From the NCBI RefSeq assembly GCF_027943255.1, contig NC_072893.1, positions 28,170,001 to 28,234,000 on the forward strand: 64,000 nucleotides of DNA. Direction: 5' to 3'. The notes beneath the pieces were generated by a model. The model had not been told where the DNA came from. It made no database searches and was given only the letters and a program-made list of their open reading frames with translations. The stretch comes from Anastrepha obliqua (taxonomy: Eukaryota > Arthropoda > Insecta > Diptera > Tephritidae). Below are positions 1 through 11,344 of this stretch, one piece after another (within the stretch, counting starts at the first letter, position 1; every line of letters begins with the position of its first letter). Made by a program: the position numbers and the translations under genes.

Positions 1-24
1 CCGGACAAAGAACAATATTTTAAA

Positions 25-110
25 TTTTGCGCATAGTTTGAAGCTTGAAGTTATATGGTTTTTGTTGTAGTATGAGCTACATTTTTAATAAAAAATTAAA
101 TAAAAAATAA
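25..110 (+). repeat. AT-rich dispersed repeat copy
   Basis: The core reads roughly GGTTTTTGTTGTAGTATGAG followed by an A/T-rich tail. Similar cores are seen near 44060-44110 (inverted), 47106-47155 (inverted), 48350-48400 and 48460-48550. No coding capacity or terminal repeats are visible. The family is unknown to me, and the copies are strongly diverged. Confidence 0.5.
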
Positions 111-1459
111 ATAAATGGTTAGAACTTCCCAAATGTAGCGCTGCCAATATTGTGAACACAGGTGTAACTCGAGCGCGTACACAAGTATTAATGTATGAAT
201 TGGCTACATATGTATGTGTGCACTGCATGCGTGTATGTGTTGCTAGTGCATAATTAATCATTATTTTTCACTTGGATAATTGTCACTTATGCAGCGTTAA
301 TCAATCAGTAAATGGCAATGGCGGCAAGAGCAACAATGAAAACAAGAAAAAACAAAAAACGAAAAAAAAACAACAACAAATAACATACAAAATACGTAAA
401 ATATGTAAGCAGCATCAATAAACGCGCGCCTGAAAAATTTACTCATTTTATATTCACTGTTTTTGTTGTTACTTTGCTATAGCTACCGCCTACTACGCAT
501 ATTTGTTGTTTGTTTTTGTTATGCACTTAAATAAATAAATGCAATTGTTATTGCAACAATTAACAAACTGACATTTTAGTGTTGTATGCCTGCGATTTTT
601 CTCTGCGCTCAGATGCTCACACACACACGCACGCATGCACAAGTACACCTGCATGGAAATTAGTCGCTCATCTGAGCGCGAGTGTCTTCGGTTGGCAAAT
701 GAAAAGACGCTGTTTAAGTGTAGGTGCACAAATAGTTCTAGCATTTCCCCACTCTGCCCTGTCTCTGCCCGCTTGTGCTCATATGTGCGATGACATGCGA
801 TATGCAAAGTTCCGTTTATTTTTGTTATTACTTTAATTTATTTTATTTTTTATTCTCTGAGTTCAGCTTGATCAGCTTGATTTCAAATTTGTCTGCAGGT
901 TTTACTTCCGTTAGGCTCATTTTCGTGGCTGACTTGCTGTCCATTTGACACCCAGCGCACCCTGTGTGGTCCTTGCTTACTTTTTCCATACAAATTATGA
1001 GCCTTTGAGTGCCCTCTTTAAGGAGTGTTGAATGAAATGGGTGCAATTTTTTGTTTGATATTTTGTTTCTGCTTAGAGAATCACCAAAAGTAGCTGCGAG
1101 TTTTTATTTTTGTTTCTAAATGTCAGCGCAGGCAGTGCGGAGTCTATCGCCTGCGGTAAATATGAAAGACTGCCGCGGCTGCACTCAATGGTTGACCGCT
1201 AAAACCGGACGTGTCATAGGCCGCCAAAGATGCCCGAAAAGGATATATGCTTGAGGATGCCATGTCAACTGTCCTACTTTACAATGCTTACACAAACAGT
1301 TATAAATTATATAATTCTCTGACACTCTCGAGAATTTCCATTCTATCGGGTGAGAAGCAAGTGACAATGGCAGACTGCTTGGCGGCCTCAAGTGGCCGCT
1401 GCCGCTGTATTGGAGTTGCCCAGCACTTCAGCGTTGAAGTGTATTTGCGGACTGTTACA

Positions 1460-1590
1460 CTTATGGTGGTGGCATACGGGTGGTCCTGTTGTGATTAGTA
1501 TTTGTTGTTTTTGTCGAGGAAGAGAATAACAAACACATATGACAAACTGGCGGTGAGTTAGGCACACAAAATGTTTGAAATAAGTCTTGA
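1460..1590 (+). repeat. Dispersed repeat, inverted partner of 17360-17487
   Basis: About 120 bp here matches the reverse complement of 17360-17487 at roughly 90 percent by eye. Shared blocks include GTGGTCCTGTTGTGATTAGT, GAGAATAACAAAC and GACAAACTGGCGGTGAG. Neither copy shows terminal inverted repeats or coding potential. It is probably a fragment of an unclassified transposable element. Confidence 0.6.
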
Positions 1591-2048
1591 TTTTTTCCGA
1601 TCTCACAACATAGCGAAAATAAAAATTTTCTTAAATATATGAAATATACAGAGAGCGGCTTTATAACCAGGTTTCCACTTCAAAGCTCTTAACTTTTTTT
1701 CACTTATTTATTTTATAAATCTTAGTCTACAACTTTAACAAACACTTGGGCAAAAGTGAGAATCTGAGATGATGTCACCGACCGTTTTAAAGAGATCTCA
1801 GGTACTTTTCAACCTGGTATCACACGCTGTCATAGCTGATATAGATCTTGCAGGCACAATTTTTGGCAAATCTACACAAATTTGTGTCTATGCGGATGGC
1901 ATCGTAATTAAAGTCAGGCTCTGCAAGAAACATTTATGCGTCTAGAATCGTCTGCTAGGATGGTAGGACTTACCATCAACGAAGAAAAAACTAAATGCAT
2001 AAAATGTGCAGCGCGTAACGCAACACCTAACTTGCAAATCGGCAGGTA

Positions 2049-2438
2049 CCCGACTAGAATTACAGTGAGGCATGCCGAAGAATCAGTTAGGCCCGAATTG
2101 GGCAGGACTTACTGAGGCACGCCTCACTATTTCCTTACCAGGCCCACGTTAGGCAAGGCAAAGATTGGCATGCCAGAGCAATACCAAATTTGGTTGTGGT
2201 CACGGAAATCTGTGGCAGTGCCTCACGTAGGCATAAATTGGAATCTCTAACTGATTTGTAGAAGGGCATCCGGAGTATTACCGAAGTTCGGTTTTTCGAA
2301 CCTGCGCCTAATGAGGCAGATGTGTGGCGATACCTTTCGGGACTTGGGCCTAGTTTGACTGCCTTATAAGGCGCAAATTTGGAATGCGGTCTGCCTTATT
2401 TGCGCCTAATCACCGCCTAACCAAAATTTCTAGTCGGG
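2049..2438. mobile_element. TA-flanked MITE nested in the RTE relic
   Basis: The ends are perfect 11-bp inverted repeats, CCCGACTAGAA at 2049-2059 and TTCTAGTCGGG at 2428-2438, with TA on each side (2047-2048 and 2439-2440). Removing the 390 bp plus one TA rejoins the interrupted reverse transcriptase text. The interior has no long frame but is rich in TTAGGC, GAGGCA and GCGCCTAA motifs in both orientations. The TA target fits a Tc1/mariner-mobilised MITE. The autonomous partner is unknown. Confidence 0.85.
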
Positions 2439-2900
2439 TAAAGCTTTGAAATACTCAATGAATTTAGGTACCTTGAAGTTGTGCTGAGTTGACAGAAAGA
2501 TTCGTCATTCAGTCAAGTTGCAAATAAGTCTTACTTCGCGTATACAAAGTTTATGAAGTCGAGACTAATTTCGAGAAACCAGTTACTACGAATTTACAAA
2601 ACTGTCATAAGACCTACACTTACATACGGATGTGAAGTCCGGGTGTTGAAATCCAACAAAACCGATCAGTTAAATTGTTTTGAAAGAAATATGCTAAGAA
2701 AATAGATGGACCTGTACGATTTGAAAACGATACTTACCGCATTCGGTACAACGAAGAGTTAGACACACTTATCAAGGTTGCAGATGTGATCAGGTGCGTC
2801 AAGGCGCAAAAAGATCTTCGGAACAAATCCATAAGGCGACAGAATAGACCGCCCGAGAAAACAATGGAAAGATGACATTGAAGGGGACTTTTGAGCAGGA

Positions 2901-3034
2901 GACAGGTGACAGATGACAGATGGCAGATGACAGGTGATAGGTGATAGGTGACAGATGACACATGAAAAATGACAGATGAGAGATAACGACAGATGACAGG
3001 GGATATGGCAGATGACATGTGACAGGTGATATGT
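2901..3034 (+). repeat. 7-bp minisatellite, GACAGAT units
   Basis: About 17 imperfect heptamers run head to tail, with variants GACAGGT, GATAGGT, GGCAGAT and GACATGT. They interrupt the 3-prime region of the RTE-like relic just after its last protein block and before its GAT tail. The run produces accidental long frames in both strands that are not genes. Confidence 0.9.
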
Positions 3035-3298
3035 CTGATATCAAACGAAAAGCTGATAACCGAGTCACGTGCAGGCGAATTGTAACGGTAGCAATAGTTC
3101 ACCTCGAAATGTGATGCTAAGATGATGATGATGATATCTAAGTCTATAAATTTCATCTTTACAGACTACGAATGCACCGACAATGGACAACAATTACTGT
3201 AAGTTTGCCTCTATAACGAGTTACGCAAAAATAATACCTTCTGGATCAGAATTAACAACACAAAATTACTTTTTCACATACTAGAGGTCACGCATCTA

Positions 3299-4213
3299 AA
3301 GGGTGATCAATAAAATTGAAATTGATTGGACAATCTTACTATTTTTGTGACATTTATTTTTTAAAGTCAATCGCCTTCAAATGTTGGACGCAACTGCGCC
3401 GGAGTTCGGCCATCCGTAAACACTAGTTTTGAATGACTCGCTTTAGAACTTCGGTCGGCATCTCGTGAATAACTTTAGAAATGTTGGCTTTCCAGTCGAT
3501 GCTGGCCCCAGTCGATGCTGGTTTTCATAAAGCATTTAGACTTTACATACCCCCACAAATAAAAGTCCTAAGGTTTGATATCACACGATCTTCGCGGTCA
3601 GTCTTCAGGTCCGAGACGAGATATAAATTGCACACCGAAACGACGGCGCGACGTGTATATCGTAGTAAATCCATTGTTTCACGTGCTGTATGGCAAGTAG
3701 TGTCGTCTTGTTGGAAGCAAACTTGTGGGGATCACGGGCTTCAATTTTCCGTTCATTCGGCATCGAAAAGTCGTTAACATCGCGCGATAGCGTTTGCCAT
3801 TCATTGTTACATTGGCGCCAGCCTCGTCTTTGAAGAAATATTGGCCGTTGATACCTCCAGCCCATAAGCCGCACCACACGGTTGTTTTCAATGGATGTAA
3901 TGGCTGTTCTTGAATGGCTTCAGGCTGCTCTTCAGCCCAAATGCGACAACTTCACTTATTAACATAACCATTAAGCCAAAGTGAGCCTCATCGCTGAATA
4001 CCATAAGTTTGCCTGAGCGCGCGGTGAACACTTCACAAAGCGTCGATTTTCATAATATAATTTGTACGATTTGTAAATGTCGCTGAGATGAATGTTTTTC
4101 CTTGATGAAATGTCAATGAATACTGAAAAAAATTATGTATTTAGTTTCACAGTAGACACGCGGCATCTGCCAAAAGCCCTATTGGAAAAAGCACCTCCAA
4201 TCTGATCAGCCCT
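3299..4213 (-). mobile_element. Tc1/mariner-superfamily element, transposase relic
   Basis: The minus strand reads, in several frames, parts of a DDE transposase in the expected order: a block like VFSDEAHFGL near 4000, VWCGLWAGGINGQYFF near 3830-3880, TMNGKRYRAML, a degraded ATCHTA-type block near 3690, and the C-terminal GYVKSLN and EVLKRVIQN blocks near 3430-3540. The ends look like related inverted repeats, AGGGTGATCA on the left and its partner with one extra base at about 4203-4213. Multiple frameshifts make it inactive. The subfamily is not assigned, and the N-terminal DNA-binding region appears missing or unrecognisable. Confidence 0.7.
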
Positions 4214-4640
4214 AATAAGTTGTAAGGCCAGTTATGATGAAGTACGGAATTGAAACTCGAGCGGGCAAAAAAAAAGAAAAAACAAAGCCACTTAAAACTT
4301 GCACTTTGTTATACTAAAATTTAATTCGCTATAAAAATGCGTACCGATTTTTTCTTCAATTCTGATTAAAAACTTGAAATTTTGACGAAAATTTGTCGAA
4401 TTTTTATATATCCTGTACAAATTTCGAAACATGGACTTATATGATTTTTGTTGTCAAATGGGCAATGATTTTTATGAAACACTTATGAAAATTAAAAAAG
4501 CAAAAAAAAAAAAAAGGCGTAAAAATGTCGTGTTTGAAGTTTGTATTAAATTTCGCGTTGAAAATGAATGCAATGACTTTGCAACTTGAATTTCAAAGAC
4601 ATGATTTCTAAGGCTGAATCCAACATTCATAAAACGCATC
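4214..4640. repeat. AT-rich stretch with a diverged dispersed repeat
   Basis: No gene is visible. The part near 4285-4345 (AACTTGCACTTTGTTATAC and following text) resembles two tandem-like copies near 34780 and 34970, so this is probably a fragment of the same AT-rich repeat. Long A runs occur near 4500. Confidence 0.4.
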
Positions 4641-4644
4641 ATTA

Positions 4645-4810
4645 TTGGTGGCAAATTTGGGTTTATGAAACATCAGGCGAGTGCGTGGAGAGCTCAGAAT
4701 GAATCAAAACCGAAAAAGTATCCCCGTTTTCAGTCGAAAAAGAAAGTGATGCTCACGGTTTTTATGGATATACGACGAATATTTGTCAGAAGGTCAAAAA
4801 GTTAATTGAG
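4645..4810 (+). pseudogene. Short mariner-like transposase fragment
   Basis: One frame reads WRAQNESKPKKYPRFQSKKK followed by VMLTVFMDI, recalling the mariner block between the first and second catalytic aspartates (KPKK then KVMLTVFFD). Flanking text gives no further domains and no terminal repeats. It is a decayed internal piece of about 165 bp. The identification rests on one block, so it is tentative. Confidence 0.5.
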
Positions 4811-5501
4811 ACATTCTTTGAGCCCCTTGAGACGTTTAGGTTAAGTAATACAGAAGTGTTAAGTAAATATACAACTTTTTTACGAAAATCAAAAATAATC
4901 TTTTAGCAACCTTTTTGAACACTTTTATTTTGCTGCCCATGTTTTTTACCTTTTCGAGAAATACGCTTTCTATTAATCCCATTTGGAGACAAAAAAAAGA
5001 TATTCAGGTTGCTTTAAGTTCTAAAAGAAGTTAACAGATTTCGTTGAAATGCCACGGAAATTGCATAGCAATACCTATAATTATAATTTTGGTCTTAATA
5101 TCAAAAATCCTCTCGCACGGAGTTTTATGAAATCAAACATTTTTTTTTTCTGTAATTTACTTCATTTCGTTAAGAAAAATATCGGCAAACGGCAACATCC
5201 ATGTTTGAGCAGCTTTTCAAAGTGAAACGAAATGAAAAAAACAACAACAAAAAATGGAAACAATGCGCGTATAATGAGCAACGCGGACAGACAAACGGAT
5301 ATAGCAAAGTGGCGGACAATTGAAATGCCAAAGAGGCGAGGCGAGGTGGGGTGGGTCGGGGTTTAGGCGTAAAATCAGTGAGGCACTTTGCAACGGGCCA
5401 ACGAAACATATGTAAAAATTCATTAAATATCCACAAAATAACTTTTCGAAGCTGAAAGCACACACGCATCCTGACATACATGCGAAAACATGTGAATGCC
5501 C

Positions 5502-5570
5502 GCACACATACATATGCACGCATACGCGTATGAGCTGCTGCTTCTGCACGCCAATTCATATGTATGTGTG
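5502..5570. other. Perfect 14-bp inverted repeat, possible hairpin
   Basis: CACACATACATATG at 5502-5515 is the exact complement of CATATGTATGTGTG at 5557-5570, with a loop of about 41 bases that itself contains the palindrome CATACGCGTATG. The arms are simple-sequence-like, so chance or microsatellite drift is the likeliest origin. A small RNA hairpin is possible but unsupported. Confidence 0.4.
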
Positions 5571-5750
5571 TATGGGTGGGGATGAGCAGCAGCCATGCAA
5601 AGAAGGGTTAAAAAGAAAATTAATGCGTATTTTAGCAAATTCTTCTCGGCCGGTCCTTTGCCCGCGTCAATGGCTGTACACCGGGAAGAGGGAATTAAAA
5701 AGCCAAACTCTGCGCTACTTTTAATGAGCAGCAACATAAGTACACATATG

Positions 5751-5770
5751 CACACACACACACACACACA
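5751..5770 (+). repeat. (CA)10 microsatellite
   Basis: Ten uninterrupted CA units, with further CA-rich sequence 50 bases downstream. Confidence 0.95.
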
Positions 5771-6499
5771 TTGATACTCGTATAAATATGTGGACGCACT
5801 TAAAGGTAATTTATATATACACACACACACCCACACACATACACTTACTGCTGGTGGCTGTATGCTTTTGAAAAGGATTTCACTTCCGTTTTAATTTTCT
5901 CTTTTTCTCGTTGTTGTTTTCTCTGTTTTTCTGTTTTTTCTGCTTTTTCTGCTTCTTTTTGCATTTTTTGTTTAAAATAAATCGATTGGAAATGCAGCTA
6001 TCGCCAAGCTGTCTCAGCTCAAAGCGTCGGGTTATACCCACTCGTTCTGCCATCCGGTTTATTTTAATGGTATTCCTTTTGTACACACACACACACACAT
6101 ATATAAGTGCATGTGTTTTTATTCCTACACGTGGCTGCAACAGATCTGCGGCCAACTGAATTCTAAGTAACCACATCACAGACATTGAAATTGCAGAAAT
6201 GATGGTAATGCGGAGTAAGCAGCAGCTGACTGATTTACATAGATATATTTTTCCATACATACCCTGCAGGAAAAAATATTAGTTGTGAACTAGAATGGAC
6301 CCATACCGCGCTTAAAGACTCAGATGTGTGCTGTAGAGCTCGGCCGTAAAGGGAAAATCCGTTTAGCGAATCAATTTTCTCCATTCAAACGCCAAAAAAT
6401 TAAGTCAGATCGGTGCCAAAAAGAGAAAACAAAACACTGTATGAAGTGTTAAGTTTATCAGAAAATTTATGTAGTCTTTTTTTATTATCTATAAATGAC

Positions 6500-6690
6500 A
6501 GCCTCGGACAGTGCGCCAACCTAAATCCCCTCAATTACCTCCATTATATCAACAGCTCTGGCTGGTTTTAGATATCTCCCTGTTGGAGGTCTCAAAATGG
6601 TATCAAAATGGGGCTTTAGTGCTACTCGAGGAGTGCCAGACTGACACTTCAACCATTTCACCTACCTATCATAAATGAAAGAGCGCAACA
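6500..6690 (+). pseudogene. Jockey-like LINE 3-prime end fragment
   Basis: One frame gives NPLNYLHYINSSGWF then a stop, matching the extreme C-terminus of the LINE copies ending near 53665 and 63595 (SLLHYINSTGWL). The following untranslated text (ATGGTATCAAAATGGGGC and onward) also parallels those copies, which read ATGGTATTAAAACGGC and ATGGTATCAAACGGC. It is the last 190 bp of a 5-prime truncated insertion. Confidence 0.65.
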
Positions 6691-6984
6691 AATAAAAATT
6701 CAAATCCATTTCATAATTAAAAACAAACAAAAATTATAAAATGCCTGGGCGCTGTTTTGATCAGGTGAAATATTTTCATCGTCAATTTCCGTTGTTGTTG
6801 ATCGATTAGACTTAAAATATTCGTCCGACTTCGTCTGCTTTGCACTCCTTTTTCCTTCGTTTTGTGATATTTTGCAGCAGCTAAGCGCTGAGTTTACACC
6901 TCAGGATACTTTAATGCTGCGTTCTTCGTCGGGATCATTTTGTAGGCGGATGCCCTTTCACTTTCCGAAATAAAAAATCGCATC

Positions 6985-7600
6985 TGTTAACCTTTTTATT
7001 GTTAGCTGCCTGGATTAAGAAGACTCTGGCTCCTCATCAAGCATTCGTTCGCTTACTAACTGCATCAGAGCGATGGTCCGGTCTAGAACGCTGCAGAACT
7101 GAAAAGTGTTTTGTGATAAGTCCGAACAGAAAACTGTCAAACTTTCTACTAAAACTTGGAAGGAAAGACGTTCGGTTGATGGTCGGTACTATTAAAGGGC
7201 ACAACCCATGGGGTCAGCATATGACCACCATTGGAATCATTGAGCACCCAATGTGTCTGCCTTGCTTGGCGAAGGCGGATATCACTAAGCACTTTCTCTG
7301 GGAGTGTCCTGCCTGTGCTAGAGCAAGACTACGAGTTTTGGATTCCGATGTCGTTAGAATGAGTAATATTCGTTCTATAAAACTGGAGGATATTTACAGA
7401 TTTGCCAAAAAATCTGGAGAATTCTCACAGTACTATCGCTATTCTTTTCTATCTCTTTCTTTGATACTTTTCTCCTTCCCTCTTTGACTATCTACCCTCT
7501 TTCCAGAGCTCTAAATGCAATGGGATTTTTAGCCTGAGTGTTTTAGGAGCCACACAATCTCCTGGTGCTCTTTGGCTCGACCTATTCAAATTACTTGTGT
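6985..7600 (+). pseudogene. Jockey-like LINE C-terminus with zinc knuckle
   Basis: An uninterrupted frame of about 160 codons ending at 7487 carries the post-RNase H region of a jockey-type polyprotein. It shows LSNFLLKLGRKDVRLMVG, HNPWGQHM, then the terminal C-x2-C-x8-H-x4-C knuckle as CLPCLAKADITKHFLWEC and PACARARLRVL. Reverse transcriptase and RNase H are absent, so this is a 5-prime truncated copy. The frame has no start codon of its own and opens inside the element. The pyrimidine-rich text after 7440 is probably its 3-prime untranslated region. Confidence 0.75.
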
Positions 7601-7619
7601 TACAACCAGGCTAATTTGG

Positions 7620-8056
7620 CCGCAAATAGATAAGAATGATCAGGAGAATTGCTCAACTTCTCAAGAGAGAACATCTCGAAGATTGTGGCTTGTGTTACCA
7701 ATCATTGGCTGCTCCCTAACTTTTCTAGGCTAGCACTATTTTCTCACGAATACTGCAGAATTGCTAGAGATGAGGAAGAGGAAGAAGCAGAAGATCAATA
7801 GAACACTTCCTCTGTAATTGTCCAATCTTAGCTATGAGTAGAGCAGATTTTTTAGGAAAACACTATTTTTGACTCTCTCACGGAACAATCGTTGTTGAGA
7901 TAAAACCTTTCCAACGCCTCATAAGAACATCTAAATGGTTGAATAACGAATAAACACTGAGGTTCCCGTATTACACAGTGGTGCCACAACGGACCTACAT
8001 GGCCTAAGTGAGGTGCCTATTCTAAACCGACTGTCTCTAAAACCTAACCTTACCTA
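7620..8056 (+). pseudogene. Second jockey-like LINE 3-prime end
   Basis: Broken frames read VTNHWL, IARDEEEEE and IEHFLCNCPILAMSRADFLG, the zinc-knuckle region of a different jockey-like family from the copy just upstream, then RTSKWLNNE and a stop near 7950. The 3-prime untranslated text ends in AACCTAACCTTACCTAC, the CCTAA-rich end seen in several jockey-type elements here. It is decayed, with at least one frameshift and in-frame indels around the GAGGAAGAGGAAGAAG run. Confidence 0.7.
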
Positions 8057-10130
8057 CAACAATATTCCACAAATTCGCTTCAAAAAAATGAATAAAGTGA
8101 TATGTTTAGAAGTATCTGTATACAAAATATGAATAATAAAATTTGTTTTTAACAGCTGCAAAACACATAAAAAGCACTTCCACTCTACTGGAAGTGTCAC
8201 ATTCGAACCATGTTTTGGTCGGGCGGCCTTGCGGTCTTTCCTGTAGCCTGTCTCTCTACCATCGCGATTTTCGCCAGTCTTGTGTCATGCATTCATCCAT
8301 CGCGCTTATTCCATTCTTTTCGCCTTCTTGCACTCCACTTAACGATATCTTGTACGTCGCATATCTCTCTGGTTTCGTCATGGCGCATGAAGTCCCAACG
8401 GATGTATTCTGCTATTGAGTGAAAAATGTGCACTTCCGTTGTTGATATTGAGTTTTCTGCTAGTTTTGTGTCATCCTTGGCCTCAAGCCCTTTTTAGCCC
8501 TGCGTAATGACTTCACCCGTAAGATCTTTGGATGATTAATTTTGCAGCGAGTTATGTAATTTAAGGTCATGACTTGCTCTATAGTTTTGGAATATACCAG
8601 TTAAATTAAAAAAAATGAAAATCCATTCCATTCCAACTTTTTAGAACATTCAATTTCATATTAAAAGTATATACAGAATTTCATTTGACGTTCTGAAGCG
8701 CAATGTATATCCCAAAAATGATAGATTACAAGGTTTGCTCTTTAACTATTATATGTCACATGGGATTCAGCAGCCGACACATATTCACACACTCCTCCAA
8801 TCAATCTTTGTTCAGACGGCGACAAAGGGTCAATAGTTGATTTTTTTCCGTATGTCTCTAACAAAGTCTCAGTTTTTTCGTAAGAAAACCGCTTCATGAC
8901 CCAAGTGACGTCAGCCGATCAGCTGATTCCGTCAAATTCGCTCAAAGTCTGCTGAAGAGCTCGTCTATAAAAATCTTCTCACCATGCGTGAATCAGTTCC
9001 TTCAATTTTACAGGCTAGTGGTGTGAGGCTGGATTTAACGAGAATAAATGTCATGTAAATATTAATTCATTGCTGCCTTTATAGACTTGGATAGAGTTCA
9101 AATAAATCAGTATACATACACATAAATCACTTATACATAAGCCTTTAATCATCGCAATGCATTCGTGCTTCCATACCCGAATCTTGATCTTTTTTTCTAA
9201 AAAAAATCAATCATTTTGCAGAAAATGTATCGCTCATTTTACTACTTGTTTTATTCTCGTCAATGACTAAGTAGTTCTGTTTCTTCTATTAAATACCAGT
9301 ACTGAACCAGAATCCTTTCACATCAGTTTGATTTTTCCCTGCAGGGTATTTGGTATTTGTATGCTCACCAATACATGCACGCACGGAGTTACTTGTATGT
9401 AAACATATGCAGGTTTATCTGAAAGATATAATATCTGTAGATGTGCAATGTGGACGCTTTAAAGGAGTAAAAGGGCAGAAATGAATACCTAAAGGGTCAG
9501 CAGCATAACAAAGAGTCTCCTTCCACAGTCAGCTTGTTTTAATTTCATATTCACCTCATTACAAAAGTGCTTTTTGTTAAAGGAAATATTCACTTTTACT
9601 TCAACTTTAATGAAACCGATTTTTATTTCGTTGACTCATATTGAAGCATCGCTGAAAAGTAGAAAAGTAACATTAAACCATTATTTTAATTTAAATTTTT
9701 TTTAACTATTTATTTTATTTCTTCGTTTTATTTTGATAATATGCAGTACAAATTACCTTACGAACAGGACAAAAATGTTAAGAAAAACAAGCTAAATTTG
9801 GCAACTAAAATATTAGCAATCAATGTAAATGAAAATATTTTAATTAAAAAAAGGGGGCACAAAAGGCAATGAGGTCGGAGTGCAAGCCTCCAATAAATCT
9901 AAATCTAACCAACTAAACTGAAATTTTTCATAAAATTAAGTCCAGATGAGTCGAAATCAAGCAGGTTGGAATTCGAGAATGAATTATAGTCTTGACGTGC
10001 GTGAGCAATGGCTGCATTACTCGCAAATTTAGTCTTAAAGTTTTTCCCATAAAAAGGCTACAAATTGCGAAGACTTCTTTGGGAAACATTAAAGCTTATC
10101 TGCTTAAGTAGAACTGAACAATCAACGATG
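8057..10130. other. Mostly unique AT-rich DNA
   Basis: No protein similarity is recognised in any frame. A candidate TATA/Inr promoter lies at 8966-8998. Short frames near 8140-8420 show no recognisable domain and no splice-linked continuation. Confidence 0.55.
8966..8998 (+). promoter_or_regulatory. Candidate TATA plus Inr core promoter
   Basis: TATAAAAA at 8966-8973 is followed by AATCAGTTCC, whose TCAGTT matches the arthropod initiator with A+1 at 8995, placing the TATA start at -29. Upstream lie GACGTCA near 8908 and a CAGCTG box near 8919. Spacing and both motifs fit a fly core promoter, but no convincing transcript body or open frame follows within 300 bp. One AG acceptor followed by a 13-codon frame near 9223 is not enough. 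Confidence 0.35.
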
Positions 10131-10137
10131 CCATTAA

Positions 10138-10840
10138 GGGGTTGGGCGTAATGAGAGGGCCGAAAAATTGATGATTTTCAATATTTTTTTTTGCTAGTCA
10201 ATTGTTTTAGTTTACAAAAACGAAAAATTGCATTAATTCGTCATATTTCGACTGAACTTTAGCAAAATTAAAAAAAAAATTAATAATTGTAAAAGTTATC
10301 CCTGTTTGTGTGGCGCCCGTTTCTTCAGAAGTCCCTTGCGGTGGTCATTACAAGTCCCCGGAGATTCATCTAATATCAATCGGATAGATAATCTTGTACC
10401 TGATCGAAGCTTATTTTCAAAATTAACAATATGGCGGCCTCCGAAAATATTTTTAAGATTTTCGAGAAAAAAACCGACAATTAATTGTTTAAAAAAAATC
10501 GAAATTTAAAAAAAAAAATCCTTCGATCAGGCGCCAGTTATTTATGTTTTTCAAAAGCTGTATAAATTTTATTGAAATCTACCAAGCGGTTTTTACGTTA
10601 CGGTGCTCACCAGTTCAAAAAACATACTTTTGAGATAAATGAATTTAAAGTTTAGCCATCGACTCCGGAGCTCCCGAGGGTCCTTTGTTAATTGAAAATT
10701 CTGAGTCTAACTGACTCATTCTGAAAATAAACGAAAGTGAAAGGGCTGCCCTTCTCTTTTCTAGAGATTCCAAATTAATTAGCTTTAGCCGAGAATTAAA
10801 TCGACTTAAATCGTAGAGAACGCAACAACCCCGAATTAGC
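10138..10840 (+). mobile_element. TTAA-type MITE-like repeat, copy 1
   Basis: TTAA at 10134-10137 is followed by GGGGTTGGGCG. From about 10192 to 10620 the sequence is nearly the same as 29385-29800, sharing GTGTGGCGCCCGTTTCTTC, CCCTTGCGGTGGTCATTACA and GGATAGATAATCTTGTAC. The right end is uncertain; CGCAACAACCCC near 10822-10833 pairs partly with the left end. There is no coding capacity. It belongs to the same group as 29345-30135 and probably, by ends and a shared inner motif, 25679-26398 and 44339-45236. Confidence 0.65.
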
Positions 10841-11340
10841 TTTGATGTTCCCCTCAGTGTTAAGTATATAGTTTTGGGGAAGCCGATTATCTAAGGACTT
10901 TAATTTACTTTGAAAATGCTTGTATTTCGCAAAAAATTACTGATTACCAGTTGATATCAATTTCTGGAGGTATTTCTTTTTAACAATTTTTAATTTTTGA
11001 ATTTGCTTATTGTGCCAAGGTTACTTATAACAGTACTTCTCTTTTAAAAGAATATTATTAATGCAAAAGTAAGGTCCATCCACAATAAACTGACTGACTA
11101 GTAAATCAACCATTGATCAGATATTATCACTGCAGCAAATCTTGAAAAATGTTCCTATTCCCGCAATGGCATTGGCACCTTGAATTTAGCTGGTGGGATC
11201 AGCTATTTGTTGACAGCCGCTCGTTACGAGTCAGACGCTGGTTTCAGCCGCTTAATATAAGACAGACGCTGCTTGGTTTTTAGTTTTGGTCCGCGAGTGG
11301 TATTTTATTTCCCACCTGTCCTGCATATCTGCCGAGGGTC
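10841..11340. other. Unique AT-rich DNA
   Basis: I recognise no gene, repeat or signal in this stretch. Confidence 0.5.
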
Positions 11341-11344
11341 CGTC

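Larger units (their letters stand above)
1..1740. other. Unique AT-rich non-coding DNA
   Basis: No open frame here resembles a known protein, and the short frames are broken and low in complexity. The stretch holds a short CA run near 620, A-rich tracts near 330-400, an AT-rich dispersed repeat at its start, and one arm of an inverted dispersed repeat near 1460-1590, both listed separately. It is probably intergenic or intronic. No splice-linked exons could be supported. Confidence 0.6.
1780..3140 (+). pseudogene. RTE-like LINE reverse transcriptase relic with GAT tail
   Basis: Broken frames give reverse transcriptase text. The catalytic region reads VYADGIVI (YADD degraded to YADG), then a block like LTINEEKTKCIKC. 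After an inserted MITE (2049-2438) come IYKTVIRPTLTYGCEV near 2595-2640 and RPRKQWKDDIEGD near 2855. This order is typical of the C-terminal half of RTE-like LINE proteins. The element ends in a GATGATGAT run near 3122-3136, a short-repeat tail of the kind RTE elements carry. Several stops and frameshifts make it non-functional. Endonuclease sequence is not visible, so the copy is 5-prime truncated. The clade call is inferred from motif wording, not from an alignment. Confidence 0.7.
4811..6495. other. Unique DNA with CA runs and a hairpin
   Basis: No supported gene. Frames over 100 codons near 5170-5840 and 5880-6260 run through CA repeats and T-rich tracts and look accidental. The stretch contains CA tracts at 5751-5770, 5819-5832 and about 6082-6098 and an inverted repeat at 5502-5570. 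Confidence 0.6.

Noticed and set aside
2734..3156. 140-codon minus-strand frame
   Set aside because: It is produced by the 7-bp minisatellite (periodic CHLSSV-type text) and is antisense to an RTE relic.
5170..6260. Four long overlapping frames on the minus strand
   Set aside because: Composition follows CA and T-rich tracts; no domain, no start context, overlapping in several frames at once.
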